NCBI GenBank assembly: GCA_949298955.1 | Contig: CASFYQ010000004.1 | Span: 1 to 64,000 of the forward strand | Source of the DNA: an uncultured Bacteroidales bacterium | GTDB taxonomy: Bacteria > Bacteroidota > Bacteroidia > Bacteroidales > Barnesiellaceae | Direction: 5' to 3' | Length of the DNA stretch: 64,000 nucleotides | Position numbers and translations under genes: made by a program | Shown: piece by piece, positions 53,704-62,175 of the stretch | How the letters are laid out: each line of letters starts with the position of its first letter | Position numbering within the stretch: position 1 is the first letter of the stretch | The notes under the pieces: generated by a model | Told to the model about the DNA's origin: nothing | Database searches by the model: none | What the model saw: only the letters and a program-made list of their open reading frames with translations

Positions 53704-54501
53704 ATGAGTAACGAATTTTATATCATGCTCACGATAGCCGTCGTGAGTGGAGGAATATGGATTTATAAAAAGAGCAAAAGTGCCATCGGCACCGTGCGCA
53801 AGTTGCGACGGGCTTTCAAGACGGTCTGTCTCGACCCTCGCTCGACATTGACCGACGAGCAGTGCAAGAAGCTGGCCGTGGGGGCTCTTTATGCCTCGCA
53901 GCAGGGAGCTTATCAAAATTCGCTCGAGACCGGCATACGCGACGAACTGCCCAAAATTCTGGGCGAGTGGTGGGGCATTGCAAGCCGTGCCGATGCCGTG
54001 GAAGAATTGAAATACCTGTGCGGGAAAGGCTATCGCTACTATTTCCCGTTTGTGTGGGAGGCTTTCTTGTTGACCGACCCGAAGCAGCAGGACGAGGTTT
54101 TCCAACAAAACATGACCTCGCAGGAAGATTATGACAAGGTTACAATCCAGTTCCAAAACTTGCAGGAGACCTACGACGAACTGCTCTCGTGCAAAGTCAT
54201 TGCCGTGAAAGACGACCTGCGGCGCTACGGTGTGGCCGGGTGGGATGCCGGGCGTATCTGCTTCTTGGCCCGAGCCTGTTGCGAGATGGGTTATATCGAC
54301 GAGGCCGAGGCCTGGCAGTGTATCGATGTGGCAAACGAGTTGGCCCGAGGTGCGTTCTCGTCGTGGCGGGAGCTGGCTTTGAGTTATGTCATAGGCCGCT
54401 CGTTGTGGGGTGGCAAGCGAGCCTACAATTCGGTGATGAAAGATACCGCCGACAAGCTGCTGGCCGATGAGAACAGTCCGTGGGTGAAATACCCCTGGTA
54501 G
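53704..54501 (+). CDS. DUF1266 protein with N-terminal membrane anchor
   Basis: A 265-residue paralogue of the preceding protein. An N-terminal transmembrane segment (about residues 4-20, FYIMLTIAVVSGGIWIY) is followed by LTDEQCKKLAVGALYASQQG, LGEWWGIASRADAVEEL, WDAGRICFLARACCEMGYIDEAEAW and AFSSWRELALSYVIGRSLWGG, the same DUF1266 order. The pair therefore comprises one soluble and one membrane-tethered form. The function is unknown. It follows its paralogue by 30 bases. Confidence 0.8.
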   Translation: MSNEFYIMLTIAVVSGGIWIYKKSKSAIGTVRKLRRAFKTVCLDPRSTLTDEQCKKLAVGALYASQQGAYQNSLETGIRDELPKILGEWWGIASRADAVEELKYLCGKGYRYYFPFVWEAFLLTDPKQQDEVFQQNMTSQEDYDKVTIQFQNLQETYDELLSCKVIAVKDDLRRYGVAGWDAGRICFLARACCEMGYIDEAEAWQCIDVANELARGAFSSWRELALSYVIGRSLWGGKRAYNSVMKDTADKLLADENSPWVKYPW

Positions 54502-54543
54502 CCCTTGTGGGAAATCCGTGGTGTAAATAAAAATAGAAATGCG

Positions 54544-55179
54544 ATGAAACAGTGTATTTTATTGGCGGTGGCTGTTTGGCTGTGTGTCGGCTGCAAGACG
54601 ACAGCTCCGCTCGAGCCGATAACGGCGGTGGAGACGATGGCCTATGATGCAAGCCCCGAGGTGTTGAAACTGCATAAGAAATTCAAACCGCTCGAACGTC
54701 CGCAGGTGCGGTACACCATCGAACGGGCGGTCAAAACGGCCGACTCGTGTTGGGTACTGGTGCGCATAGCCGTTCCCTATAAGTCAATATGGAAAAAAGA
54801 ACTCTACTCGGTCGATATGGTTTTTCATGTACCCGCAGGGGTGATGGAGTTGGGCCGTCTTTCGTTCGATTCGAGGAATCACAGGAAAGAGACCGATTCC
54901 GACGCCGGTGATGAATTGTCTTCGGTCGACATAGAGACTCGAACGAACCATATCGAATATCTGTATTATTCCACCAAGTTTGCCTATGACGAGCGCATGG
55001 AAGAGAATGCCGAAATCCTGTTGATGCCCCGTCTTTCCAATGAACGTTATTTCTTTGGTTACGAAGCTACGGTGTTGCCGCTCTATTGGATCGACGTTGA
55101 GGAAGATGGCCCGTTTTGGAGCGAGTGTGCCGGTTTGCCTCAGGCCGCTTTGCTCGATTCGTCGCCGATAAAAAGATGA
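54544..55179 (+). CDS. Hypothetical lipoprotein
   Basis: A short signal sequence ending VGC gives a likely lipidated cysteine at residue 17 (WLCVGCKTTAP); the -3 cysteine is unusual for a lipobox. The mature part of about 195 residues is beta-rich, with no recognised family. The start is the ATG of MKQCILLAV; a longer frame upstream has no conserved features. Its stop overlaps the next start (ATGA), so it is translationally coupled to the membrane protein after it. Confidence 0.7.
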   Translation: MKQCILLAVAVWLCVGCKTTAPLEPITAVETMAYDASPEVLKLHKKFKPLERPQVRYTIERAVKTADSCWVLVRIAVPYKSIWKKELYSVDMVFHVPAGVMELGRLSFDSRNHRKETDSDAGDELSSVDIETRTNHIEYLYYSTKFAYDERMEENAEILLMPRLSNERYFFGYEATVLPLYWIDVEEDGPFWSECAGLPQAALLDSSPIKR

Positions 55180-56336
55180 GGTATATGAAACGGTATATAA
55201 TCGTTGTGTGGCTGGTCTCGCTGGCGGGGGCCGTGTGGTCTGAAAAGTCCGACTCGGCCATCATCGCCGATTTCTTGAACGGAGTTCCCGAACTGTATAA
55301 GAAAGTCTATTCGTCCCGAGTTCTCCCCGCCGATTCGGCCGACGCCTCAGTCGTGTGTGACCTCTCGATTCATGCCGACAGCCTGCGGGCCGGTAGTGCC
55401 GCCTTGCTCGTTCTGGAATGTGACCACCGGCCCGATGACGACCCTCCGATGATTTCGGTCAACGGTCAGTCGATACGCCCCCGTAGCAACAGCAGTTCGA
55501 CCGCTTATTGCAATGGCGAGGTAACCAATAGTTACCGTTATTTTTATCCCATGCGCCTGGCGACCGACGGGCGTTATGAATTTCGTTGCGAAGGGCTTTC
55601 GTTCAATAGTATCGCCTACGACCGGGGAACGGTGATTCTCGATATTCTCCCGTCGGGCTATACCGCAAACACCTGTTTCGAGCCTTCCTCCTCCAAAACA
55701 AACCGGGTGTGGATAGTCCTGGGTATTGTTGCTTTTTGGGTCATGGCCGAGTGGTTTCTGTTTTGGCTGTGTTTCCATAAGGAGGGAGATGAACCGCTGG
55801 CCGACTTTGTGCTGCGCACGCGGCGTCTGGCTCTCCCTGTCAGTTGGGCCGTGACTCACTATGCCATGCCTTCTTTGATGGTATTGATTTTGTTCGGTAT
55901 GTTGGTATTCAATCTTTTTTCCCTGATTTACGACTGGGGGGTGCTGTTGCCATTATGGGCTTTTTGCGTGCCGTTATTGCTGGCGTTGGTGCTGTTCCGC
56001 GTACAGCGCAACCGGCTCGATTTCGAAGCCGTGCCTTCCCGGTTATCAGTCGAGGAGATAAGAGACCTCTTTGTCGAACTTGCCGAGACTCACGGCTGGA
56101 GCATCGACCATCTGGGACATGACTGTATCGTGGCTCACACTAATCCCTCGATATGGAGCCCGACTTGGGGCGAGCAGATATTTGTCGTCTATGACCGGGG
56201 GCAGGTGTGGCTCAACAGTGTGAACGACCTCGACAAACGCAGTTCGATAGTCTCATTCGGTTACACTCGCCGGAATGTTCGCCGGGTGGTCGAGGCAATC
56301 CGAGCCCGGGAGCAAGCTGGCGACATCGCCCGATGA
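55176..56336 (+). CDS. Membrane protein with periplasmic domain and C-terminal cytosolic domain
   Basis: The 386-residue protein begins with a signal sequence (MRYMKRYIIVVWLVSLAGAVWS), then a periplasmic part of about 150 residues. Three membrane segments follow (about residues 185-205, 235-255 and 262-285) and a cytosolic part of about 100 residues (LSVEEIRDLFVELAETHGWSIDHLGHDCIVAHTNPSIWSPTW). I do not recognise the family. Together with the coupled lipoprotein it could form an envelope complex or sensor. It is the last gene of the same-strand cluster before the histidine kinase. Confidence 0.7.
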   Translation: MRYMKRYIIVVWLVSLAGAVWSEKSDSAIIADFLNGVPELYKKVYSSRVLPADSADASVVCDLSIHADSLRAGSAALLVLECDHRPDDDPPMISVNGQSIRPRSNSSSTAYCNGEVTNSYRYFYPMRLATDGRYEFRCEGLSFNSIAYDRGTVILDILPSGYTANTCFEPSSSKTNRVWIVLGIVAFWVMAEWFLFWLCFHKEGDEPLADFVLRTRRLALPVSWAVTHYAMPSLMVLILFGMLVFNLFSLIYDWGVLLPLWAFCVPLLLALVLFRVQRNRLDFEAVPSRLSVEEIRDLFVELAETHGWSIDHLGHDCIVAHTNPSIWSPTWGEQIFVVYDRGQVWLNSVNDLDKRSSIVSFGYTRRNVRRVVEAIRAREQAGDIAR

Positions 56337-56466
56337 TACCTTGTAATAATAGTCGGGTGTAGCACAGACTCCCCTACGTATGCTCTTATGCCGGGCGGCA
56401 GACGGTGGCAGATAATATTTGACGGGAAGCAACGTTCTTATATATATACGTATGCGGTTTGTAATT

Positions 56467-57621
56467 ATGCAGAATATTTATGATGCCCGTCAGAAAGGGA
56501 AATTTATTTTTTTGCTGATTTCGGTTTTGCTGGTCGGCGGGGTGCTTTACGTGTCGAACGACTTGGTCGAGGATCTGTCGGTCGAGGAGCGCAAGAAGAT
56601 GGAGATTTGGGCCGAGGCTACCCGTGAGCTGGCGAGCGACAAGACCGAGATGAGCATGGAGCTTATCTTGAAGGTAATCCAAAGCAACACGTCGATACCG
56701 GCAATCCTGGTCGACGAGAACGGCGAGATAAACCAATATGTCAACTTGAACTTGCCCGAGACCGATACCGAGAAATATCTGCAACGCAAACTGGCGTATT
56801 TGCAGGGAGGCTCCAACGTGATTGAAATCAATCTCGGTGGCGGTGAGAAACAGTATCTCTACTACGACGATTCTATCCTGTTGAAGCGGCTGTCGCTTTA
56901 TCCTTATGTACAACTGGGAGTGATGGTGTTGTTTGTGCTTATCGTCTACTTTGCACTCATCAGTACGAAGAAAGCCGAGCAGAACAAGGTGTGGGTGGGG
57001 CTGTCGAAAGAGACTGCCCATCAGTTGGGCACCCCCATCTCGTCGCTTATGGCCTGGATGGATTTGTTGGAAGCCTCGGGGGTAGACCCGGCACTGCTGT
57101 CCGATATGAATAAAGATGTGAAGCGGCTTTCGGTGATTGCCGAACGTTTCTCCAAGATAGGCTCGAAGCCCGAGATGGAACTGGTTTATGTGAACGAGGT
57201 GCTCGAGAATGCCACCGAGTATATGCGCCGCCGGGTGTCGGACAAGGTGCAGATTACAACGCATCTCCCCTCCGATGCCGAAGGTGCGATGGTGTGCCTG
57301 CCGCTTTTTGAGTGGGTTATCGAGAATCTGTGCAAGAATGCGGTCGACGCCATGAACGGCGAGGGCCGCATCGATGTGTATCTGACCTCGGAAAAGCAGC
57401 AGATTTATATCGACATCAAGGACACGGGCAAAGGAATCGCGCGCAAGCATTTCAAGACCGTCTTCAATCCCGGCTACACGACCAAGAAACGGGGGTGGGG
57501 CTTGGGACTCACGTTGGCCAAGCGCATTATAGAACAATATCACGCCGGCCGCATCTATGTGAAAGAGTCGGAGGTAGGGAAAGGTACCACTTTCCGAATC
57601 GAGTTGAAGCGTGTCGTGTGA
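56467..57621 (+). CDS. Sensor histidine kinase
   Basis: A membrane sensor kinase: TM1 (about residues 10-30), a periplasmic sensor region to about 140, TM2 (about 143-163), then the cytosolic dimerisation domain. The phosphorylated histidine is in SKETAHQLGTPISSLMAW near residue 184. The N-box is WVIENLCKNAVDAM near 285 and the G-boxes DIKDTGKGIARKHF and GWGLGLTLAKRIIE near 320-350. No response regulator is adjacent, so it is an orphan. An in-frame ATG five codons upstream (56452) is an alternative start. Confidence 0.92.
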   Translation: MQNIYDARQKGKFIFLLISVLLVGGVLYVSNDLVEDLSVEERKKMEIWAEATRELASDKTEMSMELILKVIQSNTSIPAILVDENGEINQYVNLNLPETDTEKYLQRKLAYLQGGSNVIEINLGGGEKQYLYYDDSILLKRLSLYPYVQLGVMVLFVLIVYFALISTKKAEQNKVWVGLSKETAHQLGTPISSLMAWMDLLEASGVDPALLSDMNKDVKRLSVIAERFSKIGSKPEMELVYVNEVLENATEYMRRRVSDKVQITTHLPSDAEGAMVCLPLFEWVIENLCKNAVDAMNGEGRIDVYLTSEKQQIYIDIKDTGKGIARKHFKTVFNPGYTTKKRGWGLGLTLAKRIIEQYHAGRIYVKESEVGKGTTFRIELKRVV

Positions 57622-57735
57622 ATCGGGGGTGACCGGGCCGGCTCCCGATAGCCCGGCGGCTCTTCCTTGCCCCGGTAGAAAAGGTCTCGGTCACGGGTCG
57701 AAAAATTTAATAAGAAATAAAAACTCCCGAAAAAA

Positions 57736-57767
57736 TTGACTTGTTACGATTATTTTTTATACCTTTG
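57736..57767 (+). promoter_or_regulatory. Promoter of the DUF177-rpmF operon
   Basis: TTGAC (57736-57740), a 19-base spacer and TACCTTTG (57760-57767), close to the Bacteroidetes consensus. The start near 57774 leaves about 17 bases before the TTG start codon. Confidence 0.6.
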
Positions 57768-57790
57768 CGCAGTTTTAACGACAAATAGCA

Positions 57791-58381
57791 TTGGGACGAT
57801 TTAGCGCTTATAAATTACCGCTCAAAAGTATGCCGATAGGTACTCAGAGTTTCGAGTATGTATTGGATAATGAGTTCTTTAAGAATATCGAAGGTGAAGA
57901 TGTTCAAAAAGGGAAGGTAAATGTGAAGCTGACCGTGAAGCGCTCTGCGGCTTCTTTTGAATTGGATTTCGATTTGGAAGGAGTGGTTCAAATCCCGTGC
58001 GATCGCTGTCTCGACGATATGGATCACGAGGTGAAAACGCAGGAGACGCTTTTTGTAAAATTCGGCAGCGAATATAGCGAAGAGAGTGACAATGTGGTTG
58101 TGATTCCCGAGAACGACGGGGAGTTGAATATAGCATGGTTCTTGTATGAATTTATAGCACTGACAATTCCTTTGAAGCACGTTCACCCGGCGGGGAAATG
58201 CAACAAGTCGATGAGCGCTAAATTGCGTAAACATGCGGCCCGTTCGTTGGACGATAGTGACGAAGAGGATGTCGATTCGTCGTTTGACGATGACGATATC
58301 GTAGATGAGATTCCCGGCGAAGGCGAGGAGATGACCGATCCTCGTTGGGACGAATTGAAGAAAATAATAGATAATAATTAA
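57791..58381 (+). CDS. DUF177 (YceD-like) protein
   Basis: A 196-residue protein of the DUF177 family, which in most bacteria directly precedes rpmF, as here. YceD is linked to 23S rRNA maturation in plants and E. coli; the mechanism is not clear. The conserved segment VVQIPCDRCLDDMDHEV, with two cysteines, is near residue 75. The C terminus is very acidic (DDSDEEDVDSSFDDDD). I use the TTG start because homologues begin with this GRFSAYKLPLKS-type sequence and no ATG lies between it and the promoter. Confidence 0.85.
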   Translation: MGRFSAYKLPLKSMPIGTQSFEYVLDNEFFKNIEGEDVQKGKVNVKLTVKRSAASFELDFDLEGVVQIPCDRCLDDMDHEVKTQETLFVKFGSEYSEESDNVVVIPENDGELNIAWFLYEFIALTIPLKHVHPAGKCNKSMSAKLRKHAARSLDDSDEEDVDSSFDDDDIVDEIPGEGEEMTDPRWDELKKIIDNN

Positions 58382-58392
58382 ATAATAGAAAA

Positions 58393-58578
58393 ATGGCACA
58401 TCCTAAAAGAAAACAATCTAAAACGAGAACAGCCAAAAGAAGAACTCACGACAAAGCAGTAGCTCCTACTTTGGCAGTTTGCCCCAACTGTGGTGCTTGG
58501 CATGTATATCACACCGTATGTGGCGAGTGTGGTTATTACAGAGGAAAATTGGCTATCGAAAAAGAGGCAGCAGTTTAA
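58393..58578 (+). CDS. rpmF: 50S ribosomal protein L32
   Basis: A 61-residue basic ribosomal protein. The N-terminal MAHPKRKQSKTRTAKRR is followed by a zinc-ribbon CPNCGAWHVYHTVCGECGYY with two CxxC pairs, i.e. the zinc-containing form. It begins 12 bases after DUF177, and a strong terminator follows, so the two form one operon. Confidence 0.97.
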   Translation: MAHPKRKQSKTRTAKRRTHDKAVAPTLAVCPNCGAWHVYHTVCGECGYYRGKLAIEKEAAV

Positions 58579-58603
58579 GTTGATTTTTCGATAAGTATGT
58601 ATG

Positions 58604-58629
58604 GCCCTAAGCGATTTAGGGCATTTTTT
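58604..58629 (+). terminator. Intrinsic terminator after rpmF
   Basis: A 7-bp stem GCCCTAA (58604-58610) with TTAGGGC (58616-58622), loop GCGAT, followed by six T (58624-58629). Confidence 0.9.
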
Positions 58630-58654
58630 CACACACTAAGCCGATTTTATTGAT

Positions 58655-59644
58655 ATGAATGCTAAAATAACGGGAATAGCTTCTTATGTTCCTGATTATG
58701 TGCTGACCAACGATGAGTTGTCGCACATGGTCGATACCAACGACGAGTGGATTACGACCCGGGTAGGAATCAAGGAACGGAGAATCTTGAAAGAAGAAGG
58801 AACCGGGTCGTCCGATTTGGGTGTAAAAGCTGTCGCCGAGCTGTTGAGAAAGACCGGCGTTAAACCCGAAGAGGTGGATTTGCTCATTTGTGCAACGTCC
58901 AATCCCGACTATCGTTTCCCCTCTACGGCTTCAATCGTATTGGAGAAATTGGGCATCAAAACCGCTTATGGATATGACCTTCAAGCTGCTTGCGCCGGTT
59001 TTATCGTCGCCTTGCAGTCGGCTGCGGCCTATGTCAAGAGTGGTTTGTACAAGCATGTAATTGTGTTGGCCGCCGAGAAAATGTCGTCGATGGTCAACTA
59101 CAAAGACCGTACTACCTGCCCCCTCTTCGGCGATGCTGCCGCTTGTGTCATGCTCGAGCCGACCGACGAGCCGGTGGGCGTGATGGATGCTGTGTTGCAT
59201 ACCGACGGTATGGGCTTGCCTCACTTGCTCATGAAAGCAGGCGGTGCTGTTCACCCCGCTTCGCACGAGACGGTAGAAAACGACGAACATTTTGTGTATC
59301 AAGAGGGTCGCGCCGTGTACAAACACGCCGTAACCGATATGCTCACCTCGTCTGAGGAAGTGATGGAGCGCAACGGCCTCACCATCGACTCGATCGATTA
59401 CTTTGTCCCTCATCAGGCCAACTTGCGTATCATCGAGGCTATCGCCGATCGCATGAAACTCCCCGAAGAGAAATTGCTGGTGAATATCCAGAAATACGGA
59501 AACACGAGTGCATCATCTATCCCTTTGTGTATGGCCGAGTTTGAACACAAATTCAAAACCGGCGACAAGGTGGTGCTCACGGCCTTCGGTGCCGGATTCA
59601 CGTGGGGCGCTGTCTATCTCGTGTGGGGTTACGACGCGAAATAA
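58655..59644 (+). CDS. fabH: 3-oxoacyl-ACP synthase III
   Basis: Starts fatty-acid synthesis by condensing acetyl-CoA with malonyl-ACP. The catalytic triad is visible as Cys in LQAACAGFIVAL near residue 112, His in YFVPHQANLRI near 253 and Asn in KYGNTSASSIP near 283. Length 329, normal. Despite the rpmF terminator in front, the DUF177-rpmF-fabH order is a common bacterial arrangement. A hairpin terminator follows. Confidence 0.96.
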   Translation: MNAKITGIASYVPDYVLTNDELSHMVDTNDEWITTRVGIKERRILKEEGTGSSDLGVKAVAELLRKTGVKPEEVDLLICATSNPDYRFPSTASIVLEKLGIKTAYGYDLQAACAGFIVALQSAAAYVKSGLYKHVIVLAAEKMSSMVNYKDRTTCPLFGDAAACVMLEPTDEPVGVMDAVLHTDGMGLPHLLMKAGGAVHPASHETVENDEHFVYQEGRAVYKHAVTDMLTSSEEVMERNGLTIDSIDYFVPHQANLRIIEAIADRMKLPEEKLLVNIQKYGNTSASSIPLCMAEFEHKFKTGDKVVLTAFGAGFTWGAVYLVWGYDAK

Positions 59645-59663
59645 ACATTGCGAGTATAAGACA

Positions 59664-59699
59664 AAGACGCATCTTTTGTAGTAAAGGTGCGTCTTTTCT
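59664..59699 (+). terminator. Intrinsic terminator after fabH
   Basis: A 13-bp stem with one G-U pair (59664-59676 with 59683-59695), a 6-base loop and a TTTTCTT tail. Confidence 0.85.
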
Positions 59700-59752
59700 T
59701 GTCTCTGAACAAAAGCTGCCGGCGGTTGTTTCGTCGGGTGGAATATTTTACG

Positions 59753-59760
59753 TATCTTTG
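59753..59760 (+). promoter_or_regulatory. -7 element of the era promoter
   Basis: TATCTTTG, an exact TAnnTTTG match 55 bases before era. TTTC about 20 bases upstream may serve as the -33 element. Confidence 0.5.
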
Positions 59761-59815
59761 GAAAGATATTCAATAGACCCTGTTTCAGGGGTTTGACGCT
59801 TAACCATATAGAACT

Positions 59816-60700
59816 ATGCACAAAGCCGGTTTCGTAAATATCGTAGGGAATCCCAATGTAGGGAAATCTACGTTGATGAATTCGTTGGTAGGCGAGCGTA
59901 TCTCGATTATCACGTCGAAGGCGCAGACTACGCGTCACCGCATCATGGGCATCGTGAATACCGACGATATGCAGATTGTCTATTCCGATACGCCGGGAGT
60001 GCTTGTGCCCAACTACAAGTTGCAGGAGTCGATGTTGAATTTCTCGCAGTCGGCCCTGGTCGACGCCGACATTCTGCTCTATGTGACCGATGTCGTCGAG
60101 ACTCCCACCAAAAACCAGTCGTTTCTCGACAAAGTGGCCAAGGAGGCGGTTCCCGTGCTGGTGGTCATCAACAAGGTAGACCTGTTGCAGGGGCAAGAGC
60201 CGCTCGAAAAGCTGGTCGAGGAGTGGAGGCACCTGTTGCCCAAGGCCGAGGTGATACCCGTGTCGGCCCAGTATAAATTCAACCTCGACTATCTGTTGAA
60301 GCGCATTCAGGAGCTGTTGCCTCCGTCACCCCCCTTCTTCGACAAAGACGCGCTCACCGACAAGCCGGCCCGTTTTTTCGTGACCGAGATTATCCGCGAG
60401 AAAATCCTGCTCACCTACGACAAGGAGATACCCTATGCCTGCGAGGTGGTGGTCGAACAATTCAAGGAGGAGGAAGGCCGTATACACATCATGGCCGTGA
60501 TTTATGTCGAGCGCGATTCTCAAAAGGGCATCGTGATAGGCAAGGGCGGTGCTGCCCTGAAAAAGGTGGGCATGTTGGCCCGCAAGGATATAGAGGCATT
60601 CTTCGACAAGAAAGTCTTCCTCGAACTCTATGTCAAGGTCGAGAAAGACTGGCGCAGTCGTGAAAATAAACTGAAAGGATTCGGGTATATGCCCGAGTAA
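59816..60700 (+). CDS. era: GTPase Era
   Basis: A GTPase that binds 16S rRNA during 30S maturation. G1 is GNPNVGKST (about residues 11-19), G3 YSDTPGV near 60 and G4 NKVD near 120. The C-terminal KH domain has GIVIGKGGAALKKVGMLAR near residue 238. Length 294. It lies 39 bases before der in the same direction, so the two ribosome-assembly GTPases are probably cotranscribed. Confidence 0.97.
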   Translation: MHKAGFVNIVGNPNVGKSTLMNSLVGERISIITSKAQTTRHRIMGIVNTDDMQIVYSDTPGVLVPNYKLQESMLNFSQSALVDADILLYVTDVVETPTKNQSFLDKVAKEAVPVLVVINKVDLLQGQEPLEKLVEEWRHLLPKAEVIPVSAQYKFNLDYLLKRIQELLPPSPPFFDKDALTDKPARFFVTEIIREKILLTYDKEIPYACEVVVEQFKEEEGRIHIMAVIYVERDSQKGIVIGKGGAALKKVGMLARKDIEAFFDKKVFLELYVKVEKDWRSRENKLKGFGYMPE

Positions 60701-60739
60701 ACCCAAGGCTGTGACAGCCGTAAAAAAGAAAGAGAAATT

Positions 60740-62053
60740 ATGGGAAATATAGTAGCAATCGTAGGACGCCCCAACGTGGGGAAATCGACCCTGTTCAATC
60801 GCTTGACGCAAACCCGCAAAGCCATTGTCAACGAAGAGGCCGGTACGACACGCGACCGCCAGTATGGCAAAGTCGAGTGGTGCGGGCAGGAGTTCTCCAT
60901 TATCGATACCGGTGGTTGGGTAGTCAATTCGGAAGATATTTTTGAAGAAGAAATCAACAAGCAGGTGGCTCTGGCTATCGAGGAGGCCGATGTCATTCTG
61001 TTCCTGGTCGATGTCAAAACCGGCGTCGTAGATCTCGACGACCACGTGGCTGCCATTTTGCGCCGTTCGTCCAAGCCCGTGATACTCGTTGCCAACAAGG
61101 CCGACACGAACGAGTGGCAATATAACGCCGCCGAGTTCTATTCGTTCGGGTTGGGCGACCCCTTCTGTGTGTCGGCTGCCAGTGGTTCGGGCACGGGCGA
61201 TTTACTCGACGAAATTCTGAAGCGTTTCACCAAGAAATCGGAGCCCGAGATTGAGGCCGACATTCCCCGCTTTGCCGTCGTGGGACGTCCCAACGCCGGC
61301 AAGTCGTCGATTATCAACGCCTTTATCGGCGAGGAGCGCTACATCGTGACCGATATTGCCGGCACTACGCGCGACTCTATCTATACCCGCTACGACAAGT
61401 TCGGCTTCGATTTCTACCTGGTCGACACGGCCGGTATCCGCAAGAAAGGCAAGGTGACCGAAGACCTCGAATACTATTCGGTCATTCGTTCGATACGCTC
61501 CATCGAAGCCTCCGATGTCTGTATCCTCATGATCGATGCCACCCGCGGTATCGAGGGGCAAGACCTCAATATCTTCTCCCTCATTCAGAAAAACAAAAAG
61601 GGGCTGGTCGTGTGTGTCAACAAGTGGGATTTGGTCGAGGATAAGTCGAACAAGGCGATACAGACTTTCGAAAACGCCATACGCGCGCGTCTCGCTCCCT
61701 TTGTCGATTTTCCCATCGTCTATGCTTCGGCGCTGACCAAGCAACGCATCTTCAAAGTACTCGAATGCGCCGTGCAGGTCTACAAGAACCGCCAGCGCAA
61801 GATACCTACCTCGAAGCTCAACGAGGTGATGCTCAGTGCTATCGAGAACTATCCGCCCCCTGCACACAAAGGCAAGTATGTGAAGATTAAGTATGTGACC
61901 ATGTTGCGTGAAACCTATGTGCCCACATTCGTCTTCTTCTGTAATTTGCCCCAATGGGTAAAGGAACCCTACAAGCGTTATCTCGAAAACAAGATTCGCG
62001 AGACGTGGAATTTCAGCGGAACCCCCATCAGCATCTTCATGCGCGAGAAATAA
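60740..62053 (+). CDS. der: Tandem-domain GTPase Der (EngA)
   Basis: An essential GTPase for 50S subunit assembly. It has two G domains in tandem (GRPNVGKST near residue 8 and GRPNAGKSS near residue 183) with NKAD and NKWD G4 motifs, then a KH-like C-terminal domain. Length 437, normal. A weak terminator hairpin follows. Confidence 0.97.
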   Translation: MGNIVAIVGRPNVGKSTLFNRLTQTRKAIVNEEAGTTRDRQYGKVEWCGQEFSIIDTGGWVVNSEDIFEEEINKQVALAIEEADVILFLVDVKTGVVDLDDHVAAILRRSSKPVILVANKADTNEWQYNAAEFYSFGLGDPFCVSAASGSGTGDLLDEILKRFTKKSEPEIEADIPRFAVVGRPNAGKSSIINAFIGEERYIVTDIAGTTRDSIYTRYDKFGFDFYLVDTAGIRKKGKVTEDLEYYSVIRSIRSIEASDVCILMIDATRGIEGQDLNIFSLIQKNKKGLVVCVNKWDLVEDKSNKAIQTFENAIRARLAPFVDFPIVYASALTKQRIFKVLECAVQVYKNRQRKIPTSKLNEVMLSAIENYPPPAHKGKYVKIKYVTMLRETYVPTFVFFCNLPQWVKEPYKRYLENKIRETWNFSGTPISIFMREK

Positions 62054-62081
62054 CGAGAAGAACAATACTGCCTATTTCAAC

Positions 62082-62120
62082 GGCCTCGGAGTTTTTACAA
62101 GATTCCGGGGCTGTTTATTT
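62082..62120 (+). terminator. Probable terminator after der
   Basis: A 9-bp stem with two G-U pairs (62082-62090 with 62104-62112), loop 13, followed by GTTTATTT. Confidence 0.6.
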
Positions 62121-62140
62121 TAATATTGAAGCAAGATCTC

Positions 62141-62148
62141 TATCTTTG
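62141..62148 (+). promoter_or_regulatory. -7 element upstream of the AT-rich two-TM gene
   Basis: TATCTTTG, an exact TAnnTTTG match 27 bases before the start codon. A TTTA about 23 bases upstream is a weak -33 candidate. Confidence 0.5.
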
Positions 62149-62175
62149 TAAAGAGGATAAAACACATAAAGACAA

